Part shown: one piece after another, positions 19,036-27,717 of the stretch
How positions within the stretch are numbered: the stretch's first letter is position 1
Layout of the letters: the number at the start of each line of letters is the position of its first letter
Assembly: GCA_947502645.1 (NCBI GenBank)
Contig: CANNAD010000002.1
Span: forward strand, 434,001 to 498,000
Direction of reading: 5' to 3'
Length of the DNA stretch: 64,000 bases
Origin: an uncultured Micrococcaceae bacterium
GTDB taxonomy: Bacteria; Actinomycetota; Actinomycetes; Actinomycetales; Micrococcaceae
Made by a program: the position numbers and the translations under genes
The notes under the pieces: generated by a model
Seen by the model: only the letters and a program-made list of their open reading frames with translations
Told to the model about the DNA's origin: nothing
Database searches by the model: none

Positions 19036-19656
19036 TCAGTCGAATTGCGGGCTTTCCGTCCTGGAACGCTTGAGCTCGAAGAACTGCGGGAACTCAGCCA
19101 TGAGGACAGCGCCGTCGAAAATGCGGCCGGCTTCCTCGCCACGAGGAATGCGGGTCAGGACCGGGCCAAAGAAAGCAGTGTCGTTGAACGAAACAACCGG
19201 CGTCCCGACCTCATCGCCTACTTTATCGATGGCTCCCTGATGCGACGCGCGCAGCTGCGCATCATATTCTTCAGAGGAACCAAACTCGGCCAGTTCTGCC
19301 GGCAGGCCAGCCTCTGCCAGCGATTCAGCGATTACAGTCCCGTAGTCGCGGTTACCCTCGACGTGGATCCGGGTGCCCATCGCATCATAGAGACGCTTCA
19401 CATACTCATCACCATGCAGCTCGCGAGCAGCGGTAATCACACGCACTGGAGCCCACGACTTGTCCATGCTCTCCCGATAATCCTCGGGCAGATCTCGTCC
19501 CTCATTCAGAACGCTGAGGCTCATGACGTGCCACCGGACGTCAATGCTGCGGACCTGCTCAACCTCACCGATCCATCGCGAGGTGATCCACGCGAACGGG
19601 CAGACGGGGTCGAACCAGAAATCAGCGGTGGTCACAGATGATGTTGATGCAGGCAC
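19036..19656 (-). CDS. DsbA-fold protein of the mycothiol-dependent nitroreductase (Rv2466c) family
   Basis: Thioredoxin-fold oxidoreductase. The 206-residue sequence follows M. tuberculosis Rv2466c closely from memory: [45 protein letters not shown] and the C-terminal [10 protein letters not shown]. Rv2466c uses a CPWC active site with mycothiol; here residues 19-22 are CPFA, so the second cysteine is absent and only a monothiol mechanism, with mycothiol resolving Cys19, would be possible. It lies after clpX; in M. tuberculosis the homologue is next to rpiB and nei2, so the neighbourhood is shared though reordered. Confidence 0.88.
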   Translation of the reverse strand: MPASTSSVTTADFWFDPVCPFAWITSRWIGEVEQVRSIDVRWHVMSLSVLNEGRDLPEDYRESMDKSWAPVRVITAARELHGDEYVKRLYDAMGTRIHVEGNRDYGTVIAESLAEAGLPAELAEFGSSEEYDAQLRASHQGAIDKVGDEVGTPVVSFNDTAFFGPVLTRIPRGEEAGRIFDGAVLMAEFPQFFELKRSRTESPQFD

Positions 19657-19704
19657 GCAATTACCTCCTAGGTAGAGAAGCTTTCACACAGTAGAACCGT
19701 CGCC

Positions 19705-20997
19705 CTAGGCGGATTTGTTCCTTCGTTTAGCCACAACATCGTGAGAGATCAACGTTGGCTCTGCCTGGTGAAGAACTGTGTCGCCCGTGATAACTACCGA
19801 CGCAACGTCTTCGCGGCTGGGAAGATCAAACATGACCGGCAGGAGAACCTCTTCCAGAATCGCTCGCAGCCCGCGTGCACCGGTACCCCTCGCCAGGGCC
19901 TGCTCCGCAATGGCATCCAATGCATCCTGCTTGAACACGAGTTCAACACCGTCGAGAGCAAACATCTTTTGATACTGCTTGATCAACGCGTTCTTCGGTT
20001 CCGTCAGAATCTGGATGAGCGCTTCACGGTCCAGATGGTTGACCGTCGTGATCACAGGCAGCCTGCCGATGAACTCCGGAATCAAACCGAACTTGAGCAG
20101 GTCTTCAGGCATGACATCGCTGTAGGAGACGTCATCGTTCTTGAGTGAACTCAAGGGAGCCCCGAAACCGATACCCTTCCTGCCGGCTCTGGAGCCAATG
20201 ATCTCTTCGAGACCGGCGAAAGCTCCAGCAACGATGAACAGCACGTTGGTGGTGTCGATCTGGATGAATTCCTGATGCGGATGCTTACGTCCGCCCTGCG
20301 GGGGCACAGAGGCTACAGTGCCCTCGAGAATTTTCAGCAGTGCCTGCTGAACGCCCTCGCCCGATACGTCACGGGTGATCGAAGGGTTCTCGCTCTTCCG
20401 GGAAATCTTGTCAATTTCATCAATGTAAATGATGCCCTGTTCGGCCTTCTTGACATCATAATCCGCCGCCTGGATGAGCTTCAGAAGGATGTTCTCGACG
20501 TCTTCACCGACGTAACCAGCCTCGGTGAGAGCAGTGGCATCCGCTACGGCGAAGGGGACGTTCAGTCGACGGGCCAGAGTCTGAGCAAGGTAGGTCTTGC
20601 CACACCCGGTGGGACCCACGAGCAGAATATTGGACTTGGCAATTTCCACGTCTTCCGTGGGCGGATGGTCTTTGAACGTCTCCGCAGTTTTCGGGGCGTG
20701 ACCGGACTGGATCCGCTTGTAATGGTTGTAAACGGCCACGGCCAGCGAACGCTTGGCAGGTTCCTGACCGATGACGTACTCCTGCAGGAAGTCAAAGATC
20801 TCACGAGGCTTCGGCAACTCGAACGTGCCGAGGTCCGCGACCTCCGACAGCTCCTCTTCGATGATTTCATTACAGAGTTCAATGCACTCATCGCAGATGT
20901 ACACGCCAGGACCCGCTATGAGCTTTCGAACCTGCTTCTGACTCTTTCCACAGAAAGAGCATTTAAGCAGATCCGCGCTCTCACCAATGCGCGCCAT
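19705..20997 (-). CDS. clpX: ATP-dependent Clp protease ATP-binding subunit ClpX
   Basis: AAA+ unfoldase that feeds substrates to the ClpP1P2 peptidase. The 430-residue protein has the N-terminal zinc-binding domain (CSFCGK at 13-18, CDEC at 35-38), Walker A GPTGCGKT (about 128), Walker [10 protein letters not shown], sensor/pore region and the IGF-type loop IGFGAP used to dock on ClpP. It follows clpP2 but behind a terminator hairpin, so it probably also has its own promoter. Confidence 0.98.
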   Translation of the reverse strand: MARIGESADLLKCSFCGKSQKQVRKLIAGPGVYICDECIELCNEIIEEELSEVADLGTFELPKPREIFDFLQEYVIGQEPAKRSLAVAVYNHYKRIQSGHAPKTAETFKDHPPTEDVEIAKSNILLVGPTGCGKTYLAQTLARRLNVPFAVADATALTEAGYVGEDVENILLKLIQAADYDVKKAEQGIIYIDEIDKISRKSENPSITRDVSGEGVQQALLKILEGTVASVPPQGGRKHPHQEFIQIDTTNVLFIVAGAFAGLEEIIGSRAGRKGIGFGAPLSSLKNDDVSYSDVMPEDLLKFGLIPEFIGRLPVITTVNHLDREALIQILTEPKNALIKQYQKMFALDGVELVFKQDALDAIAEQALARGTGARGLRAILEEVLLPVMFDLPSREDVASVVITGDTVLHQAEPTLISHDVVAKRRNKSA

Positions 20998-21087
20998 ATT
21001 TTAGTCCCCTAACGTGGTTTCACCATAGCCGGACGGCCTCGTTGAACAACACCACTCTAGGTCACATGGCGCTGCGAATCACTGACC

Positions 21088-21124
21088 AAAATGCCCGCGG
21101 GCAACTTTCGTTGCTCCGCGGGCA
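21088..21124 (-). terminator. Terminator between clpP2 and clpX
   Basis: On the minus strand TGCCCGCGG pairs with CCGCGGGCA (9 bp), continuing through a one-base bulge into GCAAC/GTTGC with a GAAA loop, followed by TTTT. It should reduce readthrough from clpP1-clpP2 into clpX. Confidence 0.8.
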
Positions 21125-21133
21125 CATCGGATG

Positions 21134-21808
21134 CTACGGCTTGTTGATTTTTGGCGGCGTCACCTTGCGGGACGTCAGCACCTCATCGACCAGACCATAG
21201 CTTCTGGCTTCATCTGCCGTCAGGATCTTGTCACGCTCAATATCCTGGTTGACCTGCTCGGAAGTCTTGCCACTGTGGAGAGCAAGAGTGTCCTCCAGCC
21301 AGGCACGCATACGCATGACTTCCGCTGCCTGAATCTCAAGGTCAGAGGCCTGCCCCTGGCCCCCGCCGCCCAAAGCGGGCTGGTGAATGAGAACACGGGC
21401 ATTGGGAAGGGCAAGACGCTTACCCGGAGCTCCGGCAGCGAGCAGCACAGCGGCCGCGCTTGCAGCCTGGCCGAGACATACCGTCTGGACCTCCGGCCGG
21501 ATGAACTGCATGGTGTCGTAAATCGCGGTCATCGCTGTGAACGAACCACCGGGTGAATTGATGTACAACGTGATGTCGCGCTCAGGGTCCGTGGACTCCA
21601 GCACGAGGAGCTGAGCCATAACATCGTCGGCCGAGGCATCATCAACCTGGACGCCGAGGAAAATGATGCGGTCCTCGAACAGTTTCGTATACGGATCCTG
21701 GCGCTTGAAACCGTACGGTGTCCGCTCTTCAAACTGTGGCAGCACGTAACGATCGCTTGGCATCTGGGGTGCATGGCCGCCAGCAGCGGCTCCGAAATTG
21801 AAATTCAT
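21134..21808 (-). CDS. clpP2: ATP-dependent Clp protease proteolytic subunit (ClpP2)
   Basis: Serine peptidase subunit of the mixed ClpP1P2 barrel of actinobacteria. The start is the ATG at 21806-21808 with AGGAGA just upstream; the open frame further upstream overlaps clpP1 and has no homology. The protein is 224 residues with the catalytic serine in GQAASAAAV and the histidine in ARVLIHQP. The N-terminal segment with [25 protein letters not shown] is typical of ClpP2. Confidence 0.97.
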   Translation of the reverse strand: MNFNFGAAAGGHAPQMPSDRYVLPQFEERTPYGFKRQDPYTKLFEDRIIFLGVQVDDASADDVMAQLLVLESTDPERDITLYINSPGGSFTAMTAIYDTMQFIRPEVQTVCLGQAASAAAVLLAAGAPGKRLALPNARVLIHQPALGGGGQGQASDLEIQAAEVMRMRAWLEDTLALHSGKTSEQVNQDIERDKILTADEARSYGLVDEVLTSRKVTPPKINKP

Positions 21809-21849
21809 GTCTCTCCTACATAAGTCTGGACTGGAAAGTTCCGAAGTCT

Positions 21850-22473
21850 CTAGCTGCGGCTGGTCCCGCCACCACCGGAAACGTTGCCGGCATATGCGGA
21901 GATGTGGTCGAAGAAGCCGTATTCCAGACCATCCTTGGCGGTGAACCATTTATCGCGGTCATTGTCGCGCAGAATGGTTTCAATGCTCTGGCCGGTCTGC
22001 TCAGCTGTCAGCTCGGCCATGACCTGCTTCATGTGCAGGATCAACTCGGCCTGAATGCGAATGTCCGAGGCCGTGCCCCCAATACCGCCCGAGGGCTGGT
22101 GCATCAGGATCCGCGCGTGAGGAGTGGCGTAACGCTTCCCCTTCGCTCCGGAAGAAAGAAGGAACTGGCCCATGGACGCTGCAAGGCCGGTCGCTACCGT
22201 GACGACATCGTTCGGGATGAACTGCATGGTGTCGTAGATGGCCATGCCAGCAGTAACAGATCCACCCGGTGAGTTGATGTAAAGGTAGATGTCCTTCTCT
22301 GGGTCTTCAGCTGACAGCAACAGCAGCTGCGAACAGATGGCATTCGCGTTCTCGTCGCGAACTTCTGAACCAAGCCAGATGATGCGCTCTTTCAGGAGCC
22401 GGTTATAGATGTAGTCGTCCCTGCTTGCGGGATCAACAGTTGCCATTCGCGGCGTGGTGGATTCGTTTTCCAT
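21850..22473 (-). CDS. clpP1: ATP-dependent Clp protease proteolytic subunit (ClpP1)
   Basis: Second peptidase subunit of the ClpP1P2 complex. It is 207 residues from the ATG at 22471-22473, which has AGAGG nine bases upstream, and contains [10 protein letters not shown], the serine in [10 protein letters not shown] and the histidine in ARILMHQP. A glycine/serine-rich tail ends the protein. It lies 41 bp upstream of clpP2 on the same strand, and the terminator after tig suggests the pair starts from its own promoter. Confidence 0.97.
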   Translation of the reverse strand: MENESTTPRMATVDPASRDDYIYNRLLKERIIWLGSEVRDENANAICSQLLLLSAEDPEKDIYLYINSPGGSVTAGMAIYDTMQFIPNDVVTVATGLAASMGQFLLSSGAKGKRYATPHARILMHQPSGGIGGTASDIRIQAELILHMKQVMAELTAEQTGQSIETILRDNDRDKWFTAKDGLEYGFFDHISAYAGNVSGGGGTSRS

Positions 22474-22610
22474 GATCTCTGACCTCTCGTTGGACCAGTA
22501 CGAAACTTTTCTCACTCTGGACACTAACCTGTTTCAAACGCCATCGGGTCTACAACGCAGCGCTGTTCGCTGTTGGCGCACGATGGTCCGCGCTCGAAGA
22601 CATGTGACGA

Positions 22611-22650
22611 CAAAAAGAGAGCCGCCACCCTGAACAGGATGACGGCTCTA
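22611..22650 (-). terminator. Terminator after tig
   Basis: On the minus strand AGAGCCGTCATCC pairs with GGGTGGCGGCTCT through two G-U pairs, followed by TTTTTG. It lies directly after the trigger-factor stop codon. Confidence 0.8.
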
Positions 22651-22663
22651 CTCATGGTTTTGA

Positions 22664-24028
22664 TCAGGCCTTTGCGGCCTCTTCCGTTGCCTCCGGCTGC
22701 TCCGACTCGCTCACAGCGTCATCTTCAGTCTCACCGGCGGGGCGAACAAAATCGCTCAGGTCTACAGTGGCACCCTCGCTGTCAGTCACAACCGCAAGTT
22801 CGAGGACCTTGGCCAGCGCCTTGCGACGGCGGACTTCCCCAACCATCATGGGGACCTGGCCGCTCTGGTCAATGATCTGCGCAAACTGGTTCGGCTCCAT
22901 GCCGTACTGGCTGGCCGTCGTCACAAGGTAATCGATCAGCTCATTCTGGCTGACGCCGACCTCTTCCTTGTCTGCGATGGTGTCAAGAATGATTTCATTC
23001 CGGAAAGCGCGCTCCGTGTTGCTGCGGATTTCCGCACGGTGCTCGTCGGTGTCATGGTCTTCGCCGGACCGCTCGTTGGCTTCTTCGCTGAAGTGCTGCT
23101 CGAGCTGTTCCTCGATGACTGATTCCGGTACAGGGACCTCAATCATTTCGACCAGCTTGTCCAGGACTTTGTCGCGGGCCTCTACACCCTGCTCGACAAC
23201 CTTGCCCTCGGCAGCCTGCTTCGCGAGGTCCTCGCGGAGCTCACCGATGGTGTCGAACTCGCTGGCGAGCTGTGCGAAATCGTCGTCAGCCTCAGGAAGC
23301 TTGCGTTCCTTGACTGCCTTCACCTCAACGGAAACCTGAGCTTCCTTGCCTGCGTGGTCGCCACCGGCAAGTGTTGTTTCGAAAATGGCGGATTCGCCGG
23401 CGCTCAGGCCAGTGATGGCTTCGTCCATGCCCTCAAGCATGGTTCCGGCACCAACCTGGTACGAGAGGTCCGCAGCGGAGTCAACAACTTCTTCCTCCAC
23501 CTTCGCGGAGAGGTCGAGGGTGACAAAGTCATCCTGGCCAGCGGGACGCTCGACGGCGCTCAGCGTGCCGAAGCGGCCGCGCAGGTCATCAAGGGCCTTG
23601 TCTACGTCTGCCTCGGAAGCCTCCACGGCGTCGACAGTGACCTCAAGTCCGGAGTAATCCGGCAGTTCAATCTCCGGGCGGATGTCCAGTTCAACGGTGA
23701 ACGCGAGCTGACCCTTGTTTTCGGAAGGATCCGGAACCTCGTTGACCTCGACCTCAGGACGGCTCAGGGGCCGAATGCCGGTTTCCTGAACAGCTGCCTG
23801 GTAAAAGCCGTTGAGGCCTTCGTTGATTGCGGTCTCGATGACGTAGCCACGCCCAACACGCTGGTCGATGAGGCGACTCGGAACCTTTCCCTTACGGAAG
23901 CCCGGTACCTGAATCTGGCTGGCGATCGTCTTGTAAGCCTCATCGATGCTCGGCTTCAATTCCTCAAGTGGAACCTCGACGTTGAGCTTAACCCGAGTGG
24001 GAGTGAGGTTGTCGACAGCGCTCTTCAC
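22664..24028 (-). CDS. tig: Trigger factor (ribosome-associated chaperone/prolyl isomerase)
   Basis: Binds L23 at the ribosome exit tunnel and shelters nascent chains. The protein is 454 residues from a GTG at 24026-24028 preceded by AGGAG; the 15 extra codons upstream lack homology. The ribosome-binding tail GFRKGKVP, an FKBP-type PPIase region in the middle ([10 protein letters not shown] onward) and the C-terminal chaperone arms ([16 protein letters not shown]) are present, with an acidic tail. It is upstream of clpP1-clpP2-clpX, as in most bacteria. Confidence 0.97.
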   Translation of the reverse strand: MKSAVDNLTPTRVKLNVEVPLEELKPSIDEAYKTIASQIQVPGFRKGKVPSRLIDQRVGRGYVIETAINEGLNGFYQAAVQETGIRPLSRPEVEVNEVPDPSENKGQLAFTVELDIRPEIELPDYSGLEVTVDAVEASEADVDKALDDLRGRFGTLSAVERPAGQDDFVTLDLSAKVEEEVVDSAADLSYQVGAGTMLEGMDEAITGLSAGESAIFETTLAGGDHAGKEAQVSVEVKAVKERKLPEADDDFAQLASEFDTIGELREDLAKQAAEGKVVEQGVEARDKVLDKLVEMIEVPVPESVIEEQLEQHFSEEANERSGEDHDTDEHRAEIRSNTERAFRNEIILDTIADKEEVGVSQNELIDYLVTTASQYGMEPNQFAQIIDQSGQVPMMVGEVRRRKALAKVLELAVVTDSEGATVDLSDFVRPAGETEDDAVSESEQPEATEEAAKA

Positions 24029-24082
24029 AGCGTAGTACTCCTGAAATGATTGGGATTGGGACTGGTCCGTCAAGACACAGAG

Positions 24083-24157
24083 TCGGGGTGACAGGATTTG
24101 AACCTGCGACTTCCTGCTCCCAAAGCAGGCGCTCTCGCCAAGCTGAGCTACACCCCG
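24083..24157 (-). tRNA. tRNA-Pro (anticodon TGG)
   Basis: On the minus strand the acceptor arms CGGGGTG/CACCCCG pair over 7 bp with discriminator A. The anticodon stem is CTGCT/AGCAG with loop TTTGGGA, and the T-arm GGTTCAAATCC is intact. CCA is not encoded. It lies 55 bp upstream of tig on the same strand. Confidence 0.96.
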
Positions 24158-24287
24158 TTAGTGCAGTTGACAGACTATCCGCATTCTTGACCCATGCACA
24201 ATTCCGCCCCAAATTTCCGGCTCAGATTTGGTCGATTCCCTAACTGATCATTCGTCGTGCTAATCTAATTTCTGCCTTCAAGGCGCC

Positions 24288-24361
24288 GGGGATGTAGCTC
24301 AATGGTAGAGCCTCAGTCTTCCAAACTGATTACGCGGGTTCGATTCCCGTCATCCCCTCCA
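24288..24361 (+). tRNA. tRNA-Gly (anticodon TCC)
   Basis: Acceptor GGGGATG/CATCCCC, discriminator T, genomically encoded CCA (24359-24361). The anticodon loop CTTCCAA reads TCC, and the T-arm GGTTCGATTCC is intact. It is divergent from tRNA-Pro, with about 130 bp of AT-richer spacer that should hold both promoters. Confidence 0.96.
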
Positions 24362-24374
24362 CGGCCAGTGCAGT

Positions 24375-25253
24375 TCACGCCTGGCACACCGGGCACCAGT
24401 AGAGTTTTCGTGCCGCAAGATCTGACATCCGGATCTCTGAACGACACACCCTACACAGCAGCCCAGCCCTCCTATACACGTAGTGGGCCTCCTCGGGTCT
24501 CGCGGTGTCCCCGTCCCACACGCGCGGATCCGTAGTGACAATCCGAGCATCACGAACGCCATCGTTCATGACCCGGACCGTTTCAGACCACAGCTCCCGC
24601 AGCTCGGCCGTCGTCAGTTCCTTGCCCGGGGTCAGCGGGTTGATCCGCCGGAGAAACAACACTTCGGCCCTGTAGACGTTTCCTACGCCGGCAATGACCG
24701 ACTGGTTCATCAGCAACGATGCGATCGGAGTTCTGCTTCGGCCCACCAGGGACAGGAAGCGTTCGGCGTTCTCATCCGGATCAAGCGGGTCCGGGCCGAG
24801 TTTGGATTCAATGAGAGCGCTCTCTTGAGGCGTCAGCACCTCGCAGGCAGTAGGTCCCCGCAGATCTGCCCAGCCATGGCGCGCTACGAGCCTGACACGC
24901 ACAGCCCCCACAGGTTCCGGAGGGCCTGTGTAGTCCTGCTCATCGTCGTCGTCGGGCACTTCCCTCTCGCCCACCTTTCGGGGAGCACCGATGCTCGAGG
25001 CGCCCTTGAATGATGTGTCGCCGCCAAAAGTCCAGGCGCCGTACAATCCCAAATGAACCCGAAGCTCGAGATCATTGGCAAACGTCAGAAACATCTGCTT
25101 GCCGTGAGCGCGTGCAGCTACAAGAAGCTCACCGTCTATTCGTCGGGCGCCGCCCTCGAACCTTCCCTGGGGGCTGCTCGCAGCAAGCCGCTCCCCCACG
25201 AAAACAGAGTTGAACTGGCGGGCGAGCCGGTGCACGGAATGCCCTTCAGGCAT
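24375..25253 (-). CDS. Fpg/Nei family DNA glycosylase (Nei2-like)
   Basis: Bifunctional base-excision enzyme for oxidised bases. The 292-residue protein begins MPEGHSVHRLA, with the catalytic Pro1 after Met removal and Glu2. The middle has the helix-two-turn-helix region with NQSVIAGVGNVYRAE, and the C-terminal zinc finger is CRVCRS...WCPVC. It matches the Nei2 branch (Rv2464c of M. tuberculosis, from memory) and, as there, is next to rpiB. An acidic insert (PDDDDEQD) lies between the N-terminal beta strands. It follows rpiB by 4 nt. Confidence 0.9.
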   Translation of the reverse strand: MPEGHSVHRLARQFNSVFVGERLAASSPQGRFEGGARRIDGELLVAARAHGKQMFLTFANDLELRVHLGLYGAWTFGGDTSFKGASSIGAPRKVGEREVPDDDDEQDYTGPPEPVGAVRVRLVARHGWADLRGPTACEVLTPQESALIESKLGPDPLDPDENAERFLSLVGRSRTPIASLLMNQSVIAGVGNVYRAEVLFLRRINPLTPGKELTTAELRELWSETVRVMNDGVRDARIVTTDPRVWDGDTARPEEAHYVYRRAGLLCRVCRSEIRMSDLAARKLYWCPVCQA

Positions 25254-25257
25254 CGGT

Positions 25258-25731
25258 CTACTCCGCTATCCCGCCGGTGGTTTCATATTCGGTGATCTGG
25301 TTTATGCGGCGTACATGCCGTTCATCACCACTAAACGGCTCAGCCACAAACGCGTCCACGAGGGCAGTAGCTTCAGCGACGCTATGCTGCCGACCGCCGA
25401 GAGCCGCAACGTTGGCGTCGTTGTGTTGACGTGCCAATTTCGCCGTCGCTGTGCTCCAGATGAGTGCCGCACGTATACCGCGAACCTTGTTGGCGGCGAT
25501 CTGTTCCCCGTTACCTGACCCTCCGAGGACAATTCCCAGTGCCTGTAGCCCGGAATCGATATCCTCAATCACTGCACGGGCGGCATTGATACAAAAGCCC
25601 GGGTAGTCGTCAAGGGGATCATACGACTGCGGACCATGGTCCTGGACATCGTGTCCGGCGGCCCGGAGGTGCTCAATCAGATGGGCACTGAGTTCCATGC
25701 CTGCGTGATCGGTTGCAATATGTACGCGCAT
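25258..25731 (-). CDS. rpiB: Ribose-5-phosphate isomerase B
   Basis: Interconverts ribose-5-phosphate and ribulose-5-phosphate in the pentose phosphate pathway. The protein is 157 residues with HIATDHAGMEL at the N-terminus and GGSGNGEQIAANKVRG in the middle. The glutamate in GNGEQ matches the mycobacterial type, where Glu75 replaces the catalytic cysteine of E. coli RpiB. Two ATGs are possible; the second (25729-25731) has AAGGA at proper spacing and gives the usual MRVHIATDHAG start. Confidence 0.95.
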   Translation of the reverse strand: MRVHIATDHAGMELSAHLIEHLRAAGHDVQDHGPQSYDPLDDYPGFCINAARAVIEDIDSGLQALGIVLGGSGNGEQIAANKVRGIRAALIWSTATAKLARQHNDANVAALGGRQHSVAEATALVDAFVAEPFSGDERHVRRINQITEYETTGGIAE

Positions 25732-25772
25732 CAACATGGTCCTTTGCGTTCAGAGACAGGATTTACCTAAGC

Positions 25773-27596
25773 CTACCGACCCGAGGCATATCCCTGCATT
25801 CCGCGAGGGTTTGCAGCGGCGAACAGAACTCCAGCCTCGTCACGGCCGACAGCGCAGAGCCGGCCCAACGACCAGTCCCCCGCCCGAGTGATCGAATGCC
25901 CACGTCGAGAGAGGTCCGCCATCGCGTCCTCCCCCAACCTGTCCTCAACAACCAGGCCAGCCGGTTCCCAGGTTCGTGGCCAGAAAGACGCCATGAGGGA
26001 AGTGGTATGAAACGCCGGAGCGTCAATTGCCTCCTGTGGAGAGTACCCGCCCACCAACCGTCGCAGAAGATAAAGCAACTGCCACTGCTCCTGCTGGTCC
26101 CCGCCCGGCGAGCCAAGAGCTTCGACGGCGCGTCCGTTCCTGCTCACAAGGGTGGGCGTCAGCGTGGTGCGCGGGCGGCCGCCCGGACGCAGCGCCGACG
26201 GCGCCTTGTCATCGAGCCAGGCCATCTGAAGGCGCGTCCCCAAACAAAATCCAAGTTCCGGAATCGCAGGTGATGACTGTAGCCAACCACCGGAGGGTGT
26301 GGCTGCAACCATATTGCCCCACTTGTCCACCACGTCGATGTGGCATGTGTCGCCTCGCGTCTGGCCACGGTCGCTGACCGTCGGTTCGCCAACTGCCGCC
26401 CCGCCGCCATCACCGCTATGAGAGGCGTTCCACTCATCGGGAGTGAGAAGAGGCGGCACAAACGGCTCGAAGCCGTCGACGGTGCCCGGACGGAACTCCC
26501 CCGAAGCGTCCTTCCCGACGAGCGCCCGGCGCTGCGCCGCATAGTCCGCCGACAACAACGTTTCCAGCGGAACGGCCGCCGGATCAGTCGGGTCCCCGTA
26601 ATACGCGTCGCGATCAGCCATCACCAGCTTCAGCACCTCGGCAATCGTGTGCACGCCGTCGGCCGTCCCAGGATCCAGAAGAGAATCATCGAAACCATCC
26701 AGAATGGCCAGGGCCTGAAGCAGCACGGGCCCCTGCCCCCAAGGCCCTGTTTTTGAAATTTCATAACCCCGGAATGTCAGGGTCACCGGTTCCTCCCAGC
26801 TAGCCATGAATGATCCGACGTCGGAAGCCTTGATGACGCCGGCATGATCCGTGCCGGTCGAGTGACGGTGGACGCGGGCTGTGGCCGTCTCTATTGCTTC
26901 AGCCACGAATCCAAGGGACCATGCGTGCCGCGCAGCCTCAATCCTCCCGCGGCGGTCATCCTCCGCAACGCCCGCCTCAATGAGGCGCTCCAGCGTGTAG
27001 GCGTAGGTGGGGTTGGTGATCAGCTCACCAGGCTGTGGGACGCGCCCGTGCGGCATCCAGAGGTCTGCTGATGCGGTCCAGTGATCCGTGAAGAGCCCCT
27101 CCACGGCTGCGATCGTGCGGCATACTCGTTCGAGAACAGGGTGGCCATTGCGCGCGTAGTCGATAGCGTAGGAGAGGACGTCCTGAAGCTCCATGGTTCC
27201 GCGCTCGGCCAACAGCAAAAGCCACGCGTCAACTGCTCCCGGAACAGCCGCCGCCAAAGCACCGGCACCAGGAACGGCGTCGAGCCCCTCGTTCCGGTAG
27301 TGCTCAATCGATGCAGCCTCAGGCGCTGGCCCCTGCCCCATGAGGACACGCGCACCAGCGCCGTCCTCGCCTGTGACGAGAGTGGACATATCACCGCCGG
27401 GACCATTGAGGTGCGGTTCCACCACATGAAGAACGAAACCGCCTGCGACCGCGGCGTCAAAGGCGTTTCCACCGCGTTCCAGAACACTCTGGGCCGCTGC
27501 GCTGGCCAGCCAATGGGTGCTGGAAACCATCCCGAATGTTCCCCGGAGAGTGGGTCTGGTCGTGAAATCAGAGGGATGTGAGAAGGAGCCATTCAT
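25773..27596 (-). CDS. Gamma-glutamyltransferase family protein
   Basis: Ntn-hydrolase that normally processes glutathione-like gamma-glutamyl compounds. It is 607 residues from the ATG at 27594-27596, which has AGGA eight bases upstream; the open frame to 28067 runs over the pepN start and is not coding. The N-half carries GGNAFDAAVAGGFVLHVVEPHLNGPGGD, and the mature small-subunit start is at GDTCHIDVVDKWGN, with the threonine as expected nucleophile. No signal peptide is visible, unlike periplasmic GGTs. Actinobacteria use mycothiol rather than glutathione, so the true substrate is open. It is divergent from pepN. Confidence 0.9.
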   Translation of the reverse strand: MNGSFSHPSDFTTRPTLRGTFGMVSSTHWLASAAAQSVLERGGNAFDAAVAGGFVLHVVEPHLNGPGGDMSTLVTGEDGAGARVLMGQGPAPEAASIEHYRNEGLDAVPGAGALAAAVPGAVDAWLLLLAERGTMELQDVLSYAIDYARNGHPVLERVCRTIAAVEGLFTDHWTASADLWMPHGRVPQPGELITNPTYAYTLERLIEAGVAEDDRRGRIEAARHAWSLGFVAEAIETATARVHRHSTGTDHAGVIKASDVGSFMASWEEPVTLTFRGYEISKTGPWGQGPVLLQALAILDGFDDSLLDPGTADGVHTIAEVLKLVMADRDAYYGDPTDPAAVPLETLLSADYAAQRRALVGKDASGEFRPGTVDGFEPFVPPLLTPDEWNASHSGDGGGAAVGEPTVSDRGQTRGDTCHIDVVDKWGNMVAATPSGGWLQSSPAIPELGFCLGTRLQMAWLDDKAPSALRPGGRPRTTLTPTLVSRNGRAVEALGSPGGDQQEQWQLLYLLRRLVGGYSPQEAIDAPAFHTTSLMASFWPRTWEPAGLVVEDRLGEDAMADLSRRGHSITRAGDWSLGRLCAVGRDEAGVLFAAANPRGMQGYASGR

Positions 27597-27717
27597 GGAC
27601 GTGATCCTACGCGGTGAGCGCCTGAAGTGGTGGAGATGTACCCAAACCGCGTAACGTAGCTCACGCCGCCGGGGAGCGGTCCGTGACCATCCATCACTCA
27701 CTACTGGAGGCAATACC

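Noticed and set aside
24483-25013. 176-codon plus-strand frame
   Set aside because: Antisense to the nei2-like gene, which has intact catalytic and zinc motifs.
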